Source: CAWCGU01 sp963795195
GTDB lineage: Bacteria > Actinomycetota > Thermoleophilia > Solirubrobacterales > 70-9
Assembly (NCBI GenBank): GCA_963795195.1
Contig: CAWCGU010000006.1
Location: 1,922,001-1,986,000, forward strand
DNA length: 64,000 bases
Reading direction: 5' to 3'
The translations under genes were made by a program, and so were the position numbers. Shown in pieces: positions 37,830 to 46,000 of this stretch. The notes under the pieces were generated by a model. The model had not been told where the DNA came from and did no database searches. It saw only the letters and a program-made list of their open reading frames with translations. Numbering within the stretch: position 1 is the first letter of the stretch; each line of letters begins with the position of its first letter.

Positions 37830-39068
37830 TCACCAGGGTCCCTCGACCGCTTCGTCCTCGTCGGCGTCCTCTTCGCGGTCCTCGACTGCGCGGGCTGCCT
37901 GCAGATCCTCGCGCGTGATCTCCGGCCCGCTGCGCGGACCCGCGTAGGCGGCGCCGAGCTCGGCCAGCTCGAAGGCCTGTGAGCCCTTGCGCCCGACCTC
38001 GTGCTCGCGCTCGCCGCGGTGCGGATCCGGGGTGCGCTCGTCGACCGCGTACCAGCCCAGTGCGTCGTCGTCGAGCACGTAGAGGTTGTCGTACAGCGAC
38101 TCCAAGCGGTGGCTCGGGCGAGTCGTCAGCGAACTCGACCGCCGCTACCACCTGCTCTTCGATTCGGCGCGAATCTCCTCCAGCTCCTCGTCGCTGACGA
38201 CTCCCTCCTGCTCCAGTCGCTGCGCAAAGGCTCTCGATCGGGTCCTTCTCGCGCCACTCCTCGACCTCCTCCTTCTCGCGGTAGATCTCGGGGTCGGCGG
38301 CGGAGTGGCCGCGAAAGCGGTAGGTGAACGCTTCGAGCAGCGTCGGGCGCCGCTCCTCGCGGGCGATGCGCAGGTGCTCGGCGACCGCCTCGCGCATGGC
38401 AAGCACGTCCATCCCGTCGACCCGCTCGCCCGGGACCCCGTAGCCCTCGGCCTTGCGCGAGAGGTCGGTGACGGCGGAGTGGCGCTCGATCGACGTGCCC
38501 ATCCCGTAGAGGTTGTTCTCGACCAGGAAGACGACGGGGAGTTTCCAGAGCGCCGCGATGTTCATCGTCTCGCCGAAGTTGCCGGTGTTCGAGGCGCCGT
38601 CGCCGAACATGCAGACGGTGACCGAGTCCTCGCCCTTGTAGTCGCAGGCGAGCGCGAGGCCCGGCGGCGAGCGGCAGGTTGCCGCCGACGATCCCGTAGC
38701 CGCCCATGAAGCGCCGCTCGATGTCGAAGATGTGCATCGAGCCGCCGCGGCCGCCGTTGCGTACCGTCCACTCGCCCGAAGATCTCGGCCATGACCACGT
38801 TGGGGTCGGTCCCGCGAGCGATCGCGTGGCCGTGGGTGCGGTAGGTGCCGATCAGGTAGTCGTCGGGGCGCATCGCCGAGGCGGTGCCGACGATCGTCGC
38901 TTCCTCGCCGATCGCCAGGTGCAGGAACCCGCCAGCCTTGGCACGCTGGTACTGACGCCCCGCTTCCTCCTCGAAGCGGCGGATCAGCGCCATCTGCTCG
39001 AGCAGCTCCCGGCAAGTGGCCGCGTCGGGCAGTTCGTGCTGGCGCTTCTCGACTCTCGGTTCACCCAT
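37830..39068 (-). CDS. pdhA: E1 alpha subunit of pyruvate-type dehydrogenase complex, frameshifted
   Basis: Coding is coherent but split by five frame changes near 38775, 38665, 38232, 38150 and 38105. In order it reads LIRRFEEEAGRQYQRAKAGG, GGRGGSMHIFDIERRFMGGY, the thiamine-diphosphate motif from FGDGASNTGNFGETMNIAAL to FLVENNLYGMGTS, FRGHSAADPEIYREKEEVEE, EEIRAES, and a C-terminal extension ESLYDNLYVLDDDALGWYAV with a very acidic tail. Repaired length is about 412 residues; the C-terminal 70 residues go beyond the usual family end. First gene of the E1alpha-E1beta-E2 operon. So many breaks in one essential-type gene argue for sequence errors. Confidence 0.8.
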
Positions 39069-39136
39069 TCACCGGCCACGATATCCCAGCGACCCTGCAG
39101 GCGCACCCCCGGCGGCGTCCGGGTATTCTCGATTGG

Positions 39137-39781
39137 GTGAAGAGGGGTTTGGCGAGCCTGGTCGCGACCGCGGGTGCCGTCCTTGCGCTGCCATCCACCG
39201 CGAGCGCCGCCACGAACATCAACGCCGAGGGCAACCCGGTCACCGGGGGCCTCGCATTCAACCCCAGCCTGCTTCAGGTGGCGGCGGGCGAAACGGTTCA
39301 GTGGACCAATACCGACTTCTTCGCACCCCACACGGTGACCTCGGTGCAGGGGCTCTTCGATCTTGGAGGAAGCTACGGCGCGACGCCCGTGACCCCGGCT
39401 GGATTCGGTCCGGGACAGACGGTCAGCCGCAAGTTCGCCGCCGGCAGCTTCAGCTACTTCTGCCGGGTCCACGGCCTCGCCCAGGCAGGCGTTGTCGAGG
39501 CGCCGGTCACGATCATCGTCAGGCGGCGCGCCCGCAAGCTGGCAGGCCTCGCGATCCGCTGGGGTTCGGGCAAGCCCGCCGAGGACCAGGTGTACGACGT
39601 TCAGCGCCGCCAGGACGGTGGTCGCTGGCGAAACCTCATCCAGGGGACGACCAAGTCCAAGGGCCTGTTCGATGGGCCACCGGCTGGCAGTGAATGGGCA
39701 TACAGGGCAAGGGTGCGCAAGGCCGGCGACGCGGCCGCCGTCTCGGGCTGGTCACCCCCGAGCTCGCTCGTGATGAACTGA
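39137..39781 (+). CDS. Exported cupredoxin with fibronectin-III-like tail
   Basis: A GTG at 39137 begins a signal peptide (LASLVATAGAVLALPSTASA). Residues about 30-125 form a plastocyanin-like copper domain: VAAGETVQWTNTDFFAPHTV gives the first His ligand, and SYFCRVHGLAQAG gives Cys and the second His. The expected axial Met is replaced in the loop by Leu or Ala, so the copper site may be atypical. The C-terminal 90 residues (VYDVQRRQDGGRWRNLIQGT, AYRARVRKAG) look like a fibronectin-III module. It would act in electron transfer or copper binding outside the cell. Divergent from pdhA with 68 bases between; a TATTCT box 8 bases before the GTG suggests a leaderless transcript. Confidence 0.75.
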   Translation: MKRGLASLVATAGAVLALPSTASAATNINAEGNPVTGGLAFNPSLLQVAAGETVQWTNTDFFAPHTVTSVQGLFDLGGSYGATPVTPAGFGPGQTVSRKFAAGSFSYFCRVHGLAQAGVVEAPVTIIVRRRARKLAGLAIRWGSGKPAEDQVYDVQRRQDGGRWRNLIQGTTKSKGLFDGPPAGSEWAYRARVRKAGDAAAVSGWSPPSSLVMN

Positions 39782-39868
39782 AGACGCGCTGATCCGGGCT
39801 GCGGAGCCCGACCACAACCTCAGGCACCTTTGGTGCGCCGTTGTGCCTAGATCTGCGCCGAAGCGTGC

Positions 39869-40465
39869 CTAACCGTGCGCGGCCGCGGCCGCGACCGCTT
39901 CTTCCAGCCGGTCGTCGCCCCAGAAGACGTCGTCTGCGACCAGCACGCTTGGGACGCCACGCACACCAAGATCACCCGCCTCCTCGGTGGCCTGCTTGAG
40001 CCGCTCCTTGATCGAGTCGCGGCCGACGGCGGTGGCGATCGCTCGCGGATGCATCTCCGTCGCCGCGGCGGCGATCATCACGTTGTCGGGATCGGTGAGG
40101 TCTCGGCCGCCGGCGAACGCTTGGCGGAAGGCTGCCAGCGGGAACGAGACGCCCTTGCCGATCTCCTTGGCGAATGTCGCGACCCGCATCGCGTAGAGCG
40201 TGTTGCCGGGGCATGGGTCCGGCCAGACAATCGCCGGCAGGCCGTAGGCAGAGGCGCGGCGCTCGCATTCGCGCAGTCCACGGTCGCGCTCTTCGGTCAG
40301 CATCCAGGAGCCACGGCCGAAGCGCTGGAAGAGCCCTCCAAGCAGGACCGGCTGCCACTCCGGCGTCTGGCCTGTCGCCTCGGCGAACAGGCCGTTGATG
40401 CGCTCGGCGGTCAGGTAGGCGTAGATCGAGCCTAGGTCGTAATAGAAGACGGGACGCTCTGACAC
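39869..40465 (-). CDS. DsbA-like/2-hydroxychromene-2-carboxylate isomerase-family protein
   Basis: 198 residues of thioredoxin-like fold: RPVFYYDLGSIYAYLTAERI at the N terminus, then LLGGLFQRFGRGSWM, AFRQAFAGGRDLTDPDNVMI and RGVPSVLVADDVFWGDDRLE with the cis-proline Val-Pro-Ser. The DsbA active-site Cys-x-x-Cys is replaced by Gly-Ser-Ile-Tyr, as in the glutathione-transferase-kappa/HCCA isomerase branch, where the serine activates a thiol. The partner thiol in Actinobacteria is unclear. No leader, so cytoplasmic. Convergent with the cupredoxin gene. Confidence 0.8.
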   Translation of the reverse strand: MSERPVFYYDLGSIYAYLTAERINGLFAEATGQTPEWQPVLLGGLFQRFGRGSWMLTEERDRGLRECERRASAYGLPAIVWPDPCPGNTLYAMRVATFAKEIGKGVSFPLAAFRQAFAGGRDLTDPDNVMIAAAATEMHPRAIATAVGRDSIKERLKQATEEAGDLGVRGVPSVLVADDVFWGDDRLEEAVAAAAAHG

Positions 40466-40482
40466 GGGCGGCAGGGTAAGTG

Positions 40483-40514
40483 AAAGGGCGGGGAGGTTGC
40501 CCTCCCCGCCCTTT
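40483..40514 (-). terminator. Strong hairpin terminator
   Basis: AAAGGGCGGGGAGG (40483-40496) pairs perfectly with CCTCCCCGCCCTTT (40501-40514) around a TTGC loop. It is placed after the stop of the exported repeat protein at 40542 and just before the start of the isomerase gene, so it ends the former's transcript. Confidence 0.8.
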
Positions 40515-40541
40515 TACGGTCGTCTTGGCTATGCGTGCTGA

Positions 40542-41336
40542 TCAGCCTTCGATCGTGCCTCCGAACACACACTTGTTGCCGGCGCCGTAGAGCCCCTCGC
40601 CTCCGGCGAGAGTGCCGTTCTTGGCGGCGACGTACGTGTCCACCAGCAGGCCGGTCCCATCCGGAGAGGCGACGGCGCCCTCGGCTTCGCTGATGTCAGC
40701 GTCGTTCGCAGTGGCGTTCTCCTCGTCGATCTCACGATCGTCCTCGGCGGTGTTGACATTGAGGAACTGGGTGATCGCGTTACCTCCCGGGAGCTCGTCG
40801 AGCCCCTGCTGGATCGATCCGTCCGCGGTCGTGCGCGAGTAGATGGTCCCGAACGTCGTGTCCGTGCCCGTGTCGCGGTAGCACTTCGCGTAGAGGGTCA
40901 GCTGACCCTTCGTGAAGAGCGGGATCTCAGGCGCGGCTGCCCTCGCGGCTGCCTCGTCGGCGCCGTCAGTCGCAGTCGCCAGGATGTACGAGCCGCCGAT
41001 CACCTCGTAGTCGCTGATCTTGCTGTCACTCAGCGAATCGTTGGCAACCTTGGGGCCGGTCACCGCCGAGTCGGCGAGGTCGGTCGTCACGATCGTTCCG
41101 TCGGCGATCTTGTCCGACGTGACTGCGTTGGCCCTGAGCTTCGCCGAGCGGATTGCGCCGTCAGGGATCTTGTTCCCCTTGACGGCTCCGTTCTTGATCT
41201 TCTTCGCAGTGACCGCACCCCTTGCGATATCCCTGCTGTCGATCTTCGATGCAGCCCAGGCGGTGCCGCCGAGCGCGATGGCGAGTGCGATGAAGCTGAC
41301 GGCCATCGATGCCGATGGCCTCCTCCGTCTATTCAT
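40542..41336 (-). CDS. Exported protein with short 'AV-x-x-x-KI' repeats
   Basis: 264 residues. A signal peptide (SMAVSFIALAIALGGTAWAA) is followed at residues about 30-110 by tandem 10-residue-like repeats: SRDIARGAVTAKKI, KNGAVKGNKI, PDGAIRSAKL, RANAVTSDKI, ADGTIVTTDL, ADSAVTGPKV. Such short repeats form elongated beta-solenoid stalks. The remaining 150 residues form an acidic globular domain with two cysteines (LYAKCYRDTG, NKCVFGGT). A related repeat logic occurs in the protein at 61353. Proteins like this are, as I recall, common in Thermoleophilia and of unknown role. A probable surface-exposed adhesin-like protein (inference). Confidence 0.7.
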   Translation of the reverse strand: MNRRRRPSASMAVSFIALAIALGGTAWAASKIDSRDIARGAVTAKKIKNGAVKGNKIPDGAIRSAKLRANAVTSDKIADGTIVTTDLADSAVTGPKVANDSLSDSKISDYEVIGGSYILATATDGADEAAARAAAPEIPLFTKGQLTLYAKCYRDTGTDTTFGTIYSRTTADGSIQQGLDELPGGNAITQFLNVNTAEDDREIDEENATANDADISEAEGAVASPDGTGLLVDTYVAAKNGTLAGGEGLYGAGNKCVFGGTIEG

Positions 41337-41438
41337 TGCGATCCTCTCTGTTGGTTGTGCACAACCCCCATACCCGCGAAACCCGTTGTGGCCGCGTCAG
41401 TTGCGGTCTTGGTCGTGAGAATGCGCCGCTGAAGCACG

Positions 41439-42806
41439 CTACTGGTGCGTGGCCCAGCCGTCGACCGCGCGAGCCGCGTCGAGCACCGCTTCGGAGATCG
41501 TCGGGTGGGGATGCATGATCCGGGCCAGCTCCTGATAGCCGCCCTCGAGCGCCATCGTGTCGACCAGCTCGCTGATCATGTCGCAGGCGCGGTTGCCGAC
41601 GATGTGGGCTCCGAGGATCTCGCCGTACTTGGCGTCGGCGACAATCTTGACCATGCCTTCGCGGTCGTCGTAGACCGTTGCGGCCCCGACGCCGCCGAGC
41701 TTGAAACGGCCGACTTTGATGTCGTGACCTGCTTCCTTGGCCTGGGCCTCGGTGAGGCCGACGCTTGCGACCTGGGGGTGGCAGAAGGTGGCGCCCGGCA
41801 CGAGGTCGATGTTGACCGGATGCGTGGGTGCACCGGCGATCGTCTCGACGGCCACGACACCCTCCTCGGAGGCCTTGTGCGCCAAGGCCGCGCCTCGCAC
41901 GAGGTCGCCGATGGCGAAGACCTTCGGATTACTCGTGCGCTGGTAGTCGTCGACCTTGATCTTGCCGTTCTCCTCCGCTTCGACGCCGGCGCCGGAGAGG
42001 TTCAGGGCGTCGGTGTCGGGGCGGCGTCCTCCCGCGATACAGAGGTAGTCGACCTCCGCGCTCTGATCGCCGTAGGTGAACTTGACGGACTTGCCGGTGT
42101 CCTCGACGTTCTCGACGGGTGACCCGGTCGCGATCGTGATGTTCTGCTTCTTGAAAGCGCGTTCGACGACCTTGGCGCAGTCCTTGTCCTCCGCAGGAAG
42201 GATCTGCGGCAGCATCTCGATCAGCAGCACCTCGGTGCCGTAGCGACCGTAGGCGGAGGCGATCTCGGCTCCCGAGGCACCGGCGCCGACGACGGCGATC
42301 GTCTTGGGCTGCTCGGGAAGTGACCAGGCGCCCCAGGTGTCGACGATGCGCCCGCCGAACTCGACGCCGGGAATCGGCATCGCGACCGAGCCGGTTGCGA
42401 GCACGACTCCCTCGGCGCCATAGGTGGTGCCGTCGACCACGACATTTCCGTCGCCGTCGAGTGCTGCCTCTCCCTGAAGCCAGTCGACCTTGTTCTTGTC
42501 CCAGAGCAGCTTGACGCCGCCGGCCAGCGACTCCGAGACCTTCGTGCGGCGGTCGCCGAGGGCCTCCCAGTCGATCGCCGCCTTCGTCACCTTGAGGCCG
42601 AACTCCGCGCTGTTCGTGGCGTGCTCGTAGAGCTCCGCGGTGTGCAGCATCGTTTTCGCCGGGATGCAGGCGTAGTTGAGGCAGCGCCCTCCCGGCTTGT
42701 CGCGCTCGGCCACGGCGGTCTTCTTGCCGAGCTGAGCGGCGCGGATTGCGGCGACGTAGCCTCCGGGGCCACCGCCGATGACAATTACGTCGTAGGAATC
42801 AGCCAT
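41439..42806 (-). CDS. lpdA: Dihydrolipoyl dehydrogenase (E3)
   Basis: 455 residues. FAD motif VIVIGGGPGGYVAAIRAAQL, redox-active disulfide GGRCLNYACIPAKTML, NAD motif IAVVGAGASGAEIASAYGRY, FAD motif KVFAIGDLVRGAALAHKASE, and the C-terminal active-site HPHPTISEAVLDA with the catalytic His-Glu pair. It reoxidises the dihydrolipoyl groups of E2 with NAD. It is the only E3 in the window, whereas two E1-E2 operons lie within 15 kb, so it probably serves both and perhaps the glycine cleavage system. The active-site loop has Asn-Tyr-Ala where Asn-Val-Gly is common. Confidence 0.93.
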   Translation of the reverse strand: MADSYDVIVIGGGPGGYVAAIRAAQLGKKTAVAERDKPGGRCLNYACIPAKTMLHTAELYEHATNSAEFGLKVTKAAIDWEALGDRRTKVSESLAGGVKLLWDKNKVDWLQGEAALDGDGNVVVDGTTYGAEGVVLATGSVAMPIPGVEFGGRIVDTWGAWSLPEQPKTIAVVGAGASGAEIASAYGRYGTEVLLIEMLPQILPAEDKDCAKVVERAFKKQNITIATGSPVENVEDTGKSVKFTYGDQSAEVDYLCIAGGRRPDTDALNLSGAGVEAEENGKIKVDDYQRTSNPKVFAIGDLVRGAALAHKASEEGVVAVETIAGAPTHPVNIDLVPGATFCHPQVASVGLTEAQAKEAGHDIKVGRFKLGGVGAATVYDDREGMVKIVADAKYGEILGAHIVGNRACDMISELVDTMALEGGYQELARIMHPHPTISEAVLDAARAVDGWATHQ

Positions 42807-42828
42807 AGGACCGACTCTATCCCAGTGC

Positions 42829-43401
42829 TCACGGACGCGGCTGGCGATCGGGCATCTGGATTCGCGCCAGCGCCTTGACCATCTTGAAGAAGAGGAAGCC
42901 CGACGCCGCCACGATCGCGACGTTGCCGATCGCTTCGAGGATCGTCGTCGCCTGGATCAGGGCGAATGAGCTGAGCAGGATCACGAAAACCAGGACTGTC
43001 TGGAAGCCGAGCACCGCCCAGTAGCGCACCTTCCACATTCCCCACGCCATCGTCCCGAACAGGATCACGAACACGAAGACGCCGCCGATCGGCGGCTTGG
43101 CATCACCCTCGTGGAGCGACTCCAGCGGATCCCAAAGCGCGTAGCCGAGCACGCTCAGCGTTGCGGCGAGCGCGGTCAGGATCGCGCCGACTGTGACGAC
43201 TCCGGGCCGCTCATCTTCGGCGAGCGGGACCAGCGCCTCACGAGCCTCGATGTTCTTGAGCTCGCTGCGGCTGATTGACCCGTCGCCGTTCTCGGAGAGC
43301 TCGACCGCCGGGCCGGACTCGCCGCCTGGCTCCTCGCCTCGCTCGCTGCTGCGACGCTTGCGCTTCTGGCGCTCCGCCCGCTTGCGCTCGCGGTCCGCCA
43401 T
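42829..43401 (-). CDS. Four-helix membrane protein with charged N terminus
   Basis: 190 residues. The first 85 are hydrophilic, beginning with a very basic run (RERKRAERQKRKRRS) and then an acidic stretch. Four membrane helices follow: VTVGAILTALAATLSVLGYA, GGVFVFVILFGTMAWGMWKV, YWAVLGFQTVLVFVILLSSF, and IGNVAIVAASGFLFFKMVKA. The start shares a base with the thiE stop (TGATG), so it is translationally coupled to thiE. I do not recognise the family. Coupling to thiE suggests a possible transport or accessory role in thiamine metabolism, but this is only inference. Confidence 0.75.
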   Translation of the reverse strand: MADRERKRAERQKRKRRSSERGEEPGGESGPAVELSENGDGSISRSELKNIEAREALVPLAEDERPGVVTVGAILTALAATLSVLGYALWDPLESLHEGDAKPPIGGVFVFVILFGTMAWGMWKVRYWAVLGFQTVLVFVILLSSFALIQATTILEAIGNVAIVAASGFLFFKMVKALARIQMPDRQPRP

Positions 43402-44060
43402 CAGGCGGCTGCCTCGCTGCGGCGCTCGACGGCGCTGCGAAACTCCCTCGCAACCGATTCCGGGTCGGCAGCGTCGCGGATCGCTCGCACGACCACCACA
43501 CGCTCTGCTCCAGCCGCGGCAGCCTCGGCGATGTTGCCGGCGTCGATCCCGCCGATCGCAAACCACGGGAGGGACGCCGCCTGGGCCGCGAATTCGATCA
43601 AACCCAAGCCCGTCGCGGGGCGTCCTTCCTTAGTCGGCGTCTCCCAGATCGGTCCGACGCTGATCTGGTCCGGTCGGGCTTCCGCCTGCGCCTCGCAGGC
43701 GGCGGTGATCTGAGCCTCTGAGTGCGTGGACAGCCCGATCAGCGCCTGCTCTCCGACGATTGCGCGCGCCTCGGCTACCGGCATATCGTCCTGCCCGACG
43801 TGAACGCCGTCGGCGCCGGTCGCGGCGAGGAGGTCGGGACGGTCGTTGATGACGAAGAGCGCGCCTGTGCTCGTCGGCGGCTCGGCGGAATGGTTCGGCG
43901 AGGGCAATCAGCTCTTCGTCGCAGCGCGGCGCCGGCTCGCGCAGCTGGATCAGGTCAGCTCCACCGCGGAGCGCCGCGTCGAGTAGCCGCTCGGGGGTCT
44001 TGCCGCCCGGCAAACCGTCGCAGACGAAGTAGAGGCGAGCGGCGGAAAGTTTCCTCGAGC
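43401..44060 (-). CDS. thiE: Thiamine-phosphate synthase, frameshifted
   Basis: Joins the pyrimidine and thiazole halves to thiamine phosphate. It reads LYFVCDGLPGGKTPERLLDA, LRGGADLIQLREPAPRCDEE, then after a frame change near 43866 ALFVINDRPDLLAATGADGV, HVGQDDMPVAEARAIVG, ISVGPIWETPTKEGRPATGL and FAIGGIDAGNIAEAAAAGAE, all family motifs. No start codon is visible in this frame near the expected N terminus; the frame is continuous with the NTF2-like domain before it. A GAGGAAA sequence at the junction could be a ribosome-binding site whose start codon was lost. Runs divergently from the riboswitch-led thiO-thiS-thiG. Confidence 0.83.
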
Positions 44061-44463
44061 GGGCTTCGCGGGTGACTTCTGCCCAGGCCTCTGCCTTTGA
44101 CTGGAACAGCGTCAAGCGCGAGATCAGCCGGTCGCGAAACTCGATCACCTGGGCGCCGTGGGAGGTCATGTCCACGCGGCTCGTTCGGCCGACCCCCCGT
44201 GCAGAGGTCGTTGCCAGCAGCCGGCCATCGTCCGTCTCGTCGAAGTCGTCGAAAGTCCAACTGAACTCGGTCCAAGCCTCGAGGGCGCTATTCCAGAGTT
44301 CGGCCCACTCGCGGTGGCCGCGGTAGACCCCGCGTTCAGGGCGCCTGGACCTGGAGACATCTGCGACAAAGTCGTGATGCAGGGTGGCCAGCGACGCGTC
44401 GATGTCTCCATTGGTGACCGCCGCGGCCATGCGTACGACCATGCGTTCTCTTTCGTCCGGCAT
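44060..44463 (-). CDS. NTF2-like (SnoaL-type) domain, in frame with ThiE
   Basis: The ATG at 44463 (GGAG a few bases upstream) gives about 135 residues: DERERMVVRMAAAVTNGDID, SLATLHHDFVADVSRSRRPE, HREWAELWNSALEAWTEFSW, and strands GRLLATTSARGVGRTSR, SHGAQVIEFRDRLISRLTLF. This is the NTF2/SnoaL cone fold, whose members bind small hydrophobic ligands. As read, there is no stop before the ThiE domain, so a two-domain protein is predicted. Whether it is a true fusion or an error at the junction is open. Confidence 0.7.
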
Positions 44464-44508
44464 CCGCTCCAGTATCGCGAACGGCAGGAGTACCATGGTT
44501 TCGCAATA

Positions 44509-44594
44509 ACGGGAGCCCGGAAGCAACGGGCTGAGAGGGCGGCTGGGCGCCGCCGACCGTCAGAACCTGATCCGGGTAATGCCGGTGTAGGGAG
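44509..44594 (+). promoter_or_regulatory. TPP riboswitch (THI element)
   Basis: The conserved core is unmistakable: GGGCTGAGA after the first helix, a variable GC-rich stem, then CAGAACCTGATCCGGGTAAT and GCCGGTGTAGGGA. It ends directly at the GTG start of thiO, whose ribosome-binding site (GGGAGG) lies within its 3' edge. Thiamine diphosphate binding would therefore be expected to hide the site and block translation of the thiO-thiS-thiG operon. Confidence 0.96.
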
Positions 44595-45797
44595 GTGAAG
44601 TCCCTGAATCCCGCCAGACGCAAATCAAACGGCCGAACGGAGGCCGCGGACGACCTCGTCGTGATCGGCGCGGGCGTGATCGGTCTTTCCTGCGCCTGGC
44701 GCGCTGCGGAGCGCGGACTGCGAGTCACTGTCCTGGACCGTGAGCATCCGGGCTCGGGCGCCAGCGGTGTCGCCGCGGGCATGGTCGCGCCGCTGGGGGA
44801 GGCGACCTGGGGGGAGGAGGCTGGTCTTGGGTTCGCAATCGACTCGGCAGCGAGCTGGCCGGGCTTTGCCGAGGAGTTGACCGAGGCTTCTGGGCTCGAC
44901 GTTGCCTTCAGACGCCGCGGCGCGCTGCACCTGGCGCTCGACCGCGACGAGGCCGAGGAGCTGAGGCGCCGGCACGAGCTCCAGCGTTCCCTGGGACTCG
45001 CAGCAGATTGGTTGCGGCCAAGTGAGTGCAGGGCGATCCAGCCGGGAATCTCGCCGTCGGCGGGGCCCGGCGTGTCGGCGCTCGATGACGGTGAGGTCGA
45101 CCCGTCCCGGGTGATTGAAGCGCTGCTCGCAGCGCTTGCCAACGCGGGAGCAAACATTCTCAACGGTGTCGAGGTTTGCGGCCTGCTCGGCGACGAGCGA
45201 TTGGTGTCCGGGGTGCGCACGACTGACGGTCGCGAGTTTCCCGGGGGTTCAGTGCTGCTGGCCACCGGCGCATGGTCCGGTTCTCTGGACTGGCTGCCCG
45301 CTACGGCTCAGCTACCGGTCAGGCCGGTCAAGGGCCAGATCCTGACCCTTCAGGGACCGGCCGCCGACCCGGTCTGCGAGCGCCTGATCGTGACCGAACG
45401 GGTCTACCTGGTTCCGCGCCCAGACGGCCGCCTTTTGATCGGGGCGACGGTGGAGGACAGAGGCTTTGACACCTCGGTTACGGCCGGCGGCGTCTACGAG
45501 TTGCTGCGCGAGGCCTACCGTGTGTTCCCCGAGGTCTCCGAGCTCGAACTGATCGCGACCAGAGCCGGTCTGCGCCCGGCCAGCCCCGACAACCTTCCCC
45601 TGATTGGATCGGCCGGACCGGACGGCCTGCTCGTCGCGACCGGCCACTGGCGAAACGGCGTGATGCTGTCTCCGGCTACGGCTGAGGCAATCGCAGGTCT
45701 CGTTGCCGGTGAGCAGCCCTCGGCCGACCTGAGCGCGTTCGACCCGCGGCGCTTCACGGGCGTCGCGGACCGCGACAGGGAAGCGGTTCAGCGGTGA
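44595..45797 (+). CDS. thiO: Glycine oxidase
   Basis: 400 residues. FAD motif LVVIGAGVIGLSCAWRAAER then VLDREHPGSGASGVAAGMVA, a DAO-type catalytic domain (RPVKGQILTLQGP, VYLVPRPDGRLLIGATVEDR) and the closing motif TRAGLRPASPDNLPLIGSAG then GHWRNGVMLSPATAE. It oxidises glycine to dehydroglycine (iminoacetate), the thiazole precursor, with oxygen. The GTG at 44595 is the only start compatible with the riboswitch end. Its stop overlaps thiS by 4 bases. Use of ThiO rather than ThiH fits an aerobic bacterium. Confidence 0.93.
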   Translation: MKSLNPARRKSNGRTEAADDLVVIGAGVIGLSCAWRAAERGLRVTVLDREHPGSGASGVAAGMVAPLGEATWGEEAGLGFAIDSAASWPGFAEELTEASGLDVAFRRRGALHLALDRDEAEELRRRHELQRSLGLAADWLRPSECRAIQPGISPSAGPGVSALDDGEVDPSRVIEALLAALANAGANILNGVEVCGLLGDERLVSGVRTTDGREFPGGSVLLATGAWSGSLDWLPATAQLPVRPVKGQILTLQGPAADPVCERLIVTERVYLVPRPDGRLLIGATVEDRGFDTSVTAGGVYELLREAYRVFPEVSELELIATRAGLRPASPDNLPLIGSAGPDGLLVATGHWRNGVMLSPATAEAIAGLVAGEQPSADLSAFDPRRFTGVADRDREAVQR

Positions 45798-46000
45798 CGA
45801 TCGAGCTCAACGGCGAGTGCGTCGAGGTCCCTGACGGCGCCAGCATCTGCGATGCGGTCGTCGCCGCCGGCGCGGATCCCGACCAGCGTGGCATCGCGGT
45901 CGCGCTTGACGGCGAGGTTGTACCGAGGCGAGCCTGGGAGGCGACGGCGCTCGCCGACGGCGGACGGGTCGAGGTGGTTCAGGCGGTGCAGGGTGGCTGA
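45794..46000 (+). CDS. thiS: Thiazole-synthesis sulfur carrier
   Basis: 68 residues of ubiquitin-like fold ending in the required Gly-Gly (VVQAVQGG), which is adenylated and thiocarboxylated to carry sulfur to ThiG. It opens with TIELNGECVEVPDGASICDA and has VALDGEVVPRRAWEATALAD. A GTG start overlaps the thiO stop, and thiG starts inside its last codons. No thiF-like activating enzyme is in the window. Confidence 0.93.
   Translation: MTIELNGECVEVPDGASICDAVVAAGADPDQRGIAVALDGEVVPRRAWEATALADGGRVEVVQAVQGG

Noticed and set aside
38105..38775. Programmed ribosomal frameshifting in the E1alpha gene
   Set aside because: Five breaks in 700 bases, with no slippery heptamer and pseudoknot pattern noticed, and similar breaks in many unrelated genes; sequence error is simpler.
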